Below, piece after piece: positions 59,081-64,000 of a stretch of DNA of 64,000 nt (its first letter is position 1; every line of letters starts with the position of its first letter). The notes under the pieces were generated by a model. It was given only the letters and a program-made list of their open reading frames with translations, had not been told where the DNA came from and made no database searches. The DNA is taken from the NCBI GenBank assembly GCA_026874595.1, contig CM049319.1, positions 13,913,601-13,977,600 of the forward strand. The letters are read 5' to 3'. A program made the translations under genes and the position numbers. This DNA is from Sipunculus nudus (Eukaryota; Annelida; Sipuncula; Golfingiida; Sipunculidae).

Positions 59081-59526
59081 ATTAACAATACATATTTAAT
59101 ACAAACATTCAAGACAATATAGAATGTATACATACACAACAAAAACACATCATATATGAACTACACAACACAAAACACCGCAACAGAGATCACATATTTC
59201 CCGTAGTCTAGATAATCTTGTATAATATCATTTTTCCAAAACCGTATATTTTTAATATTGATTTTAATAATTAAACAATGTAAGAATATATTTAATCAAC
59301 TATGGTATCCCAAAGGGATAACCTTTCATTTGTATTTCCATCTTTAACTCCACATTCCACCTTTTTTTGTTAAATCAAGTATTTCTTATAAACTATCTAT
59401 ATTCAATTTACTAATTTCCTGTGTTATATATATAAAATATTTTGCATGTAAAGGACTTTATTCTCTTTCTTTCTGGTATTCCAAGAATAACTTTTTTTCT
59501 GTTAAAAGGTCTTCTGATATTCCGCA

Positions 59527-59905
59527 TTAATCACTGACTGCCCTCAAAAATATATTAACAACTGAACAATGAAAGAAGAAATGACCTATATTTTCCACAG
59601 CTGTATGGCAGTATCGGCAGTATGGGTCACTACTTATACCACATTTATAAAGTTTTTCATTCAGAAAGAGATACCCATGTAATATTTTATATTGAAATTC
59701 ACTTATCCTTCTGTTTTTACATAGTTCAGGTCCAATCTTATATAATATATGCCAATCATCTTCCATTATACCATATTGTAGATTATATTTTTCTTTACAC
59801 ACAAGTTTTCCAGCATTAATTAGGCTCACCATATACTCATAAATCTGCTTTGAAACAATACATTCAACCTTTTTTACCCCTTCTTTTGTATTACATATAC
59901 ATTAG
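59527..59905 (-). pseudogene. LINE ORF2 C-terminal region with CCHC knuckle
   Basis: The frame continues upstream of its first Met (ECIVSKQIYEYMVSL). It holds the LINE C-terminal cysteine/histidine motif C-x2-C-x8-H-x4-C, seen as CRYC, GHFFFHC at about 59,590-59,630. This knuckle is found in many LINE ORF2 proteins. It is cut off on its N-terminal side by the insertion at 59,905. Confidence 0.85.
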
Positions 59906-60200
59906 AGCCTTGTAATTCCGAATGCTGCATTTCGGAAAATTCGTTTTTCCGAAAATTAAAATGGGGAACCGAAAATTTATTCGTATTTCCGAAATATATT
60001 TCAAGTATGTCAAAACCTAAAATGAGTATTGTAATTACTAGTCAAAGGCCTGTAGTCATGTGTTAGGCCCAGTGATGACCCTTATTAATTAGTTCTGGGC
60101 CGATGTTGTCGCCGGGGCAAAGGTTTGAATACTACAACTAGCCCCGCAACGCTCGGCTCCCTGTACCCCTAGGGCTAGGTAGATGCTGTTGGCGAATTTC
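59905..60200. mobile_element. insertion inside LINE (pogo-like end, possible SINE-like part)
   Basis: LINE coding sequence stops near 60,203 and resumes at about 59,905. The intervening DNA starts TTAGAGCCTTGTAATTCCGA with TTTCGGAAAATTCG repeats, like the end of a TA-targeting pogo-type MITE. The facing inverted end is missing. On the minus strand TAGCCCTAGGGG and, 34 nt later, TATTCAAACC recall tRNA-type A and B boxes, so a SINE is an alternative. A GGCCCAG...CTGGGCC stem lies at 60,066-60,101. Confidence 0.6.
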
Positions 60201-60203
60201 TTT

Positions 60204-60701
60204 TCATGCTAATAATGCATCTATATAGGTATCTGGCAATTTATTTTTCAACATATTGACATCATAATTGCACTGAATAAATAGTTCTATATTTCCAAAA
60301 TTTTGACAAAATTTTTTAAGAAACAATTTCCAATCTTTTTTAGATTTATCTAAATATTTTTTTATCCACATAACATGTTGTGTCCTGATGAAACTGTTAA
60401 TATCCAACATATTTATTCCCCCTTCAGATATTGGTTTTATCAATAATTCTCTCCTAACCTTCCCCCTTTTCTTCCCTTTCCATATGAACATCCAAAGTAT
60501 CTTTAGTCTATCTTTAACTTCTTTTGGAAACGTAAAGTTTGATGTTAAAAGTGCAAGTTTAGAGAAACACAGTGTTTTTACTATCAAAATTCTACCATTT
60601 AAACTTAAATTTCTCTGTTTCCATATATTTCTTATTTCATAAATACTTTGAATCTTCGGTTCAAAATTACATTTGCAAATATGGTTAAAATTGTTGGACA
60701 C
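60204..60701 (-). pseudogene. LINE ORF2 region after reverse transcriptase
   Basis: Continuous 165-codon stretch matching the post-RT (thumb/connection) part of L1/Tx1 ORF2. It has the typical WKQRNLSLNGRILIVKTL and ISEGGINMLDI segments and ends in a stop at the insertion junction. Confidence 0.85.
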
Positions 60702-60987
60702 AAGGACGTGTACCCAAAACTTTAATATGTTCCTGCCATCTTAATCCCAGTGGTTTGAAGTTTTTGCCTTTTACTCTCCCTATCCACATTGCTTCTGTCT
60801 TTTCTTTGTTTATATTTAGGCCTGAATATTTTGAAAATTGTTTAAACAAATCCAGTGCAACTTTAACAGAGTTTAGATTCTGAACGATAACAGTTGTATC
60901 ATCTGCATATAATACAAGTTTTAATTCTTTTTCCCTTATATGTATACCATTTATTTCTGTGTTACCACGTATAGATATAGCTATCAT
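60685..60987 (-). pseudogene. LINE reverse transcriptase, catalytic YADD part
   Basis: Contains LVLYADDTTV, the catalytic YxDD box, followed by SGLNINKEKTEAMWIG, a standard RT block. Joined by frameshift to the preceding RT part and overlapping the next frame by 17 nt. Confidence 0.9.
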
Positions 60988-61640
60988 TTCTAAACATAAG
61001 ATAAAAGGTTTGGTGAAAGTGGATCTCCTTGTCTTACTCCTCTTTCAATTTTAAAATACCCGGAGGAGTGACCATTATTCATTACACAAGCTTCAACATT
61101 ACTGTATATCAATTTCACCAATTTTTAAAAAGTGTTCCCAAAATTAAGATATTAAAGGGTATCAAATATAAAACTCCATTCTAACGTGTCAAAAGCTTTC
61201 TCAAAATCTATTGCGATTACTATTCCATTGAGCTTTCTTCGATTGGTATAAAAGATGACACCCAAAATAGTTCTAACTTCTTCTGTAATAGATGTATGCT
61301 TCATAAAACCATGCTGATTTTCCTGGATTAATTTTGATAAAACTTTTTGTAATCTGAAGGATAGTGCTTTTGTCATAATTTTGTAGTCAATATTTAATAA
61401 AGAAATTAGGCGCCAGTTCTTTATTTTTGTTTTGTCTTTATCTTTCTTCTCCACCAAAGTGATGACAGCTTGTTTTTGCGAGGGTGTTAAATTTCCACTA
61501 TCTAAAGAATAGTTAAAGCTTTCAACCATTAACCAGCCTAATTTATCAAAAAAAAAAAAAACAAATAAAAAATTCAATGGTCAGACCATCATTTCCCGGT
61601 GACTTTATTTTAAAATGTTTTCATAACTTTAAAACATTCT
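60988..61640 (-). pseudogene. LINE reverse transcriptase, N-terminal part
   Basis: Segments in order across frames: KSPGNDGLTIEF (61,565-61,600), QKQAVITLVEKKDKDKTKIK, NWRLISLLNIDYKIMTKAL, NQHGFMKH, VIAIDFEKAFDTLEW (first catalytic Asp) and ERGVRQGDPLSP at about 61,020-61,050. Interrupted by an A-run frameshift near 61,550 and by shifts and stops between 60,988 and 61,152. Confidence 0.9.
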
Positions 61641-61654
61641 TCAACTGACAAGTA

Positions 61655-62290
61655 TCATTCACATGCTTCCTGATCTGCATCTGTGAGCTTAGAAATATCT
61701 TTATTTTTAAAGAAGTAATTTTCCTCTGTTTGATCTATTGTAGATCTCTTAGAAGTATACAGTTCTTTAAAAAATCTTTTTTCTTTATCTAAAATGTTTT
61801 TTATACCAGTTATAATGTGTCCCTTATCATCTACTAATTTCTTGATATGTTTCCTTGTTCCATTTCTTTTTTCTAAATTATAAAAATACCTGGTACTTTT
61901 TTCTCCTTTTTCAATCCATCTAATTTTTGCTCTAGTTATTATTCCTTCAGTTTTACTATCATATAATTCTTGCAATTCATTTTGGAGTTGTATATATCTA
62001 TCAGATTCATATTCTTTTTCCTCCAACTCTTGAAGTTCTCCAACTAAGCATAATTCTTTCTCACGTTTCTCTCTACATTTACTTTTTGAATATTGAATGG
62101 TTTCTTTCGTAATTTTATATTTAAGAAATTCCCAGTGTAAATTTGGATTGCTATAATTATCTTCTTTCACCCATTCTTCCAATTTTGAATATATCATCCT
62201 TTTATATAGCTTATCTTGTAGAAGATTATTATTAAATTTCCAATATCCTCTACCCCTTCTTTCTGTTTTAGCTTCTTTGAATGAAATAAT
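61655..62290 (-). pseudogene. LINE ORF2 endonuclease-RT linker
   Basis: Lys/Glu-rich, probably coiled coil (ELQELEEKEYESDRYIQLQN), followed by ARIRWIEKGEKSTRYFYNLE, which is a signature just upstream of RT in L1/Tx1 ORF2 proteins. Confidence 0.85.
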
Positions 62291-62996
62291 AATTCCTGAA
62301 TGGTCTGATTTAAAGGCTTGAATAATTGAAACTTCTGAAACTTTATCATGTAATATTGACCATGTAAGAAATAATCTATTTTAGAATGAATTTTCTTTGA
62401 AGCTTGTCTCCATGTATATTGATATAATTCTGGGTATCTTATCCTCCATATATCTTGTAGATCAAAATTTCCTTTTAAATTAATTATTTCTTTTATTGCC
62501 CTTTCTTTTAGAATATTTGTACCAGCTTTTTTGTCTTTTATTGTTAGAGCTGTATTCCAATCACCTCCTATTATTATATTTTCATCCTGATTAATGTTAA
62601 GACATTGCAACTCTTTACAAATTGCTTTAAAAACTGCACTTGTTTACTCTCTTCATTTGGAGAGTATATGTTCACAATTACAAAGGTAGTCTCATTTATT
62701 TCTAATCTTAAAATAATTAACCTTCCTTCACGATCTTTATATAAAACTTTATAATCATAATGTAACTGCCCTGATATAAAACATGCTACCCCTCTGCTAT
62801 GCTTACTACAATGACTCATTATAACCTTTCCTCCCCACTCATTTCTCCAAATGATTTCATCTGCTGGTTCACTATACGTTTCCTGTAGCAAAATTATCCC
62901 AGCTTTATGTTTCCTTGCCCAAGTAAAAATTGATCTTCTCTTTTTAAAATTTCTTAAACCTCTAACATTAATACTCAATATCTTTATATCTGTCAA
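62290..62996 (-). pseudogene. LINE APE-type endonuclease
   Basis: Motifs in order: ILSINVRGLR, IILLQETYSE (catalytic Glu), VIVNIYSPNEE, then after a frameshift near 62,600 IIIGGDWNTAL and YTWRQASKKIHSKIDYFL, and, after a second shift, SDHSG at about 62,294-62,308. All the expected apurinic-endonuclease motifs are present although the frame is broken. The frame has no ATG at its start; an upstream in-frame stop lies 33 bases before the TTG codon at 62,996. Confidence 0.9.
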
Positions 62997-63025
62997 TGTA
63001 TTGTTGAGATTTTTCCACTAGGAAT

Positions 63026-63027
<2 letters not shown>

Positions 63028-63077
<50 letters not shown>
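63028..63077. repeat. (TA)n array at the 5' end of the LINE
   Basis: About 25 TA units immediately upstream of the LINE's remaining 5' sequence. Confidence 0.97.
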
Positions 63078-63079
<2 letters not shown>

Positions 63080-63081
<2 letters not shown>

Positions 63082-63176
63082 CATTATTAGACAAAAAGGA
63101 CGGCGACTACTGGATGCGACCGTCGGGGGGGGGGGGGGGGGCATGGCCCCTGCGGCCCACCCTTGGCTATGCCCCT

Positions 63177-63177
<1 letters not shown>
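63080..63177 (-). repeat. G-tract element between (TA)n arrays
   Basis: In reverse complement it starts CAGGGGCATAGCCAAGGG, GGGCCGCAGGGGCCATG and then a C-run; on the + strand this is a 17-nt G-run at 63,125-63,141. It ends at the next (TA)n array, so it looks like an insertion that split one TA array in two. Confidence 0.65.
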
Positions 63178-63231
<54 letters not shown>

Positions 63232-63233
63232 AT
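63178..63233. repeat. (TA)n(TG)n compound microsatellite
   Basis: TA units with a TATG interruption then about eight TG units. The ORFs across it are artefacts. Confidence 0.95.
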
Positions 63234-63665
63234 ACTTACATGAACGCAATATTTCGAAACTTTCGTAGACACTTACCGCGGGTGTATGTGACTCAATTAC
63301 TTTTCGATGTGTAACAAATAATTTTTCTCCGGTCGCATGTTAAAGTTTTAACATTTTTAACATTTTTTCGAAGACCGGTAAAAGAAAGCTACTGGAGGTG
63401 GCATTACACGAACAGGCTCCATTTTGTCGTTCATGAAACAGTGTAATTGTTTAAACATTTGACCAAGGACATACATTTTTACTAATTTAAATCCAATCTT
63501 CCGGACTATCGTGATTTTGATTTGTCTGGTTAGAAAGTAATTCACAGCATAAATATATTTAATAAAGAATTACATATTCAAAAAGAATCTTGATCAATTG
63601 AATTCCGTGCGGCGGACGTCTCATCACCTGAATCTAGGAATTCTGGAAATTCTAGGAAATCTGAC

Positions 63666-63735
<70 letters not shown>

Positions 63736-64000
63736 ATATCCAGATTACTGCAAAAATATATTGGTTCAAATATCACTTATAATGTTTAAATTAAAATCTG
63801 AATGAATATACATGTCTTATAAGAGACCATCTCTGCTCTACTGAAATCGAGTTTCGTGTGTCCCACCAAGCAAGTTATAATTAAATTGATTACTTTTAAC
63901 CTCCTTGGTCCAACATTGTTTAGGAAATATATGAGGTCCATAAATACTAACGGGAGTTAACTCATAGAGTCTGTATAAATCTCTTTTACAACAAATTAAA
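63234..64000. other. no recognisable gene; one (TA)n array
   Basis: AT-rich end of the window. (TA)n at 63,672-63,732 is the only feature. Confidence 0.45.
63672..63732. repeat. (TA)n microsatellite
   Basis: About 30 uninterrupted TA units. Confidence 0.97.

Larger units (their letters stand above)
59079..63027 (-). mobile_element. L1/Tx1-type non-LTR retrotransposon (LINE), degraded
   Basis: Reads on the minus strand from an APE-type endonuclease through a linker, reverse transcriptase and C-terminal CCHC knuckle, then about 450 bp of 3' UTR. Roughly 1,050 codons of ORF2 remain, somewhat short of a typical full-length L1/Tx1 ORF2. There is no ORF1, no clear start ATG, and at least five frameshifts, so it is inactive. 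There is no RNase H domain, consistent with the L1/Tx1 group. It is bounded by (TA)n at both ends (59,025-59,078 and 63,028-63,077) and carries a separate insertion at about 59,905-60,200. No poly(A) tail is seen. Confidence 0.9.

Overview
This window looks like AT-rich, repeat-rich invertebrate nuclear DNA. The signs are introns with GT/AG boundaries, sparse short coding exons, many long (TA)n microsatellites, a non-LTR retrotransposon, LTR fragments and numerous non-autonomous DNA transposons. The dispersed-repeat style (TAGCTCAG...CTGAGCTA repeats followed by GTCCGTCGTCC runs, CAGTGGAACC-ended MITEs, GGGGCGGATCCAGG elements with G-tracts) makes a mollusc, probably a bivalve, the best guess. 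That assignment is an inference, not a proof. Host genes are few. (1) On the + strand, 2,607-6,671 holds the last two coding exons of a WD40 beta-propeller protein, with a polyadenylation signal at 6,856; its upstream exons lie outside the window or are not recognisable. (2) On the - strand, 9,640-9,942 is a complete 100-residue secreted cysteine-rich peptide precursor with a signal peptide, eight cysteines in the mature part and an RKR site near the end. Mobile elements dominate the rest. 10.8-11.7 kb is a TTAA-flanked element with 19-bp terminal inverted repeats. 12.6-13.9 kb holds two pogo-like MITEs. 14.7-18.4 kb is an old tandem segmental duplication. 20.6-21.9 kb is the broken 3' end of a Ty3/gypsy-type element: RNase H, tandem repeat, hairpin, polypurine tract and 3' LTR, with no integrase between RNase H and the LTR. 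25.9-26.5 kb is a TIR element that is stop-poor in several frames on both strands. 27.5-28.4 kb is a related solo LTR. 33.4, 38.0, 38.9, 42.2 and 57.4 kb are further TIR elements. 59.1-63.0 kb is a frameshifted L1/Tx1-type LINE on the - strand, bounded on both sides by (TA)n and interrupted by a smaller insertion. The most notable points are the LINE sitting between (TA)n arrays, which could mean microsatellite targeting; the RNase H next to polypurine tract and LTR, which suggests Gmr1-like pol order or an integrase deletion; the two LTRs whose 3' ~215 bp are nearly identical while the first ~370 bp (putative U3) do not align; and the orphan Cys-rich secreted peptide. Long stretches (about 21.9-25.9, 28.4-33.3, 43.3-47.1 and 49.1-55.7 kb) show no gene or element I can support.
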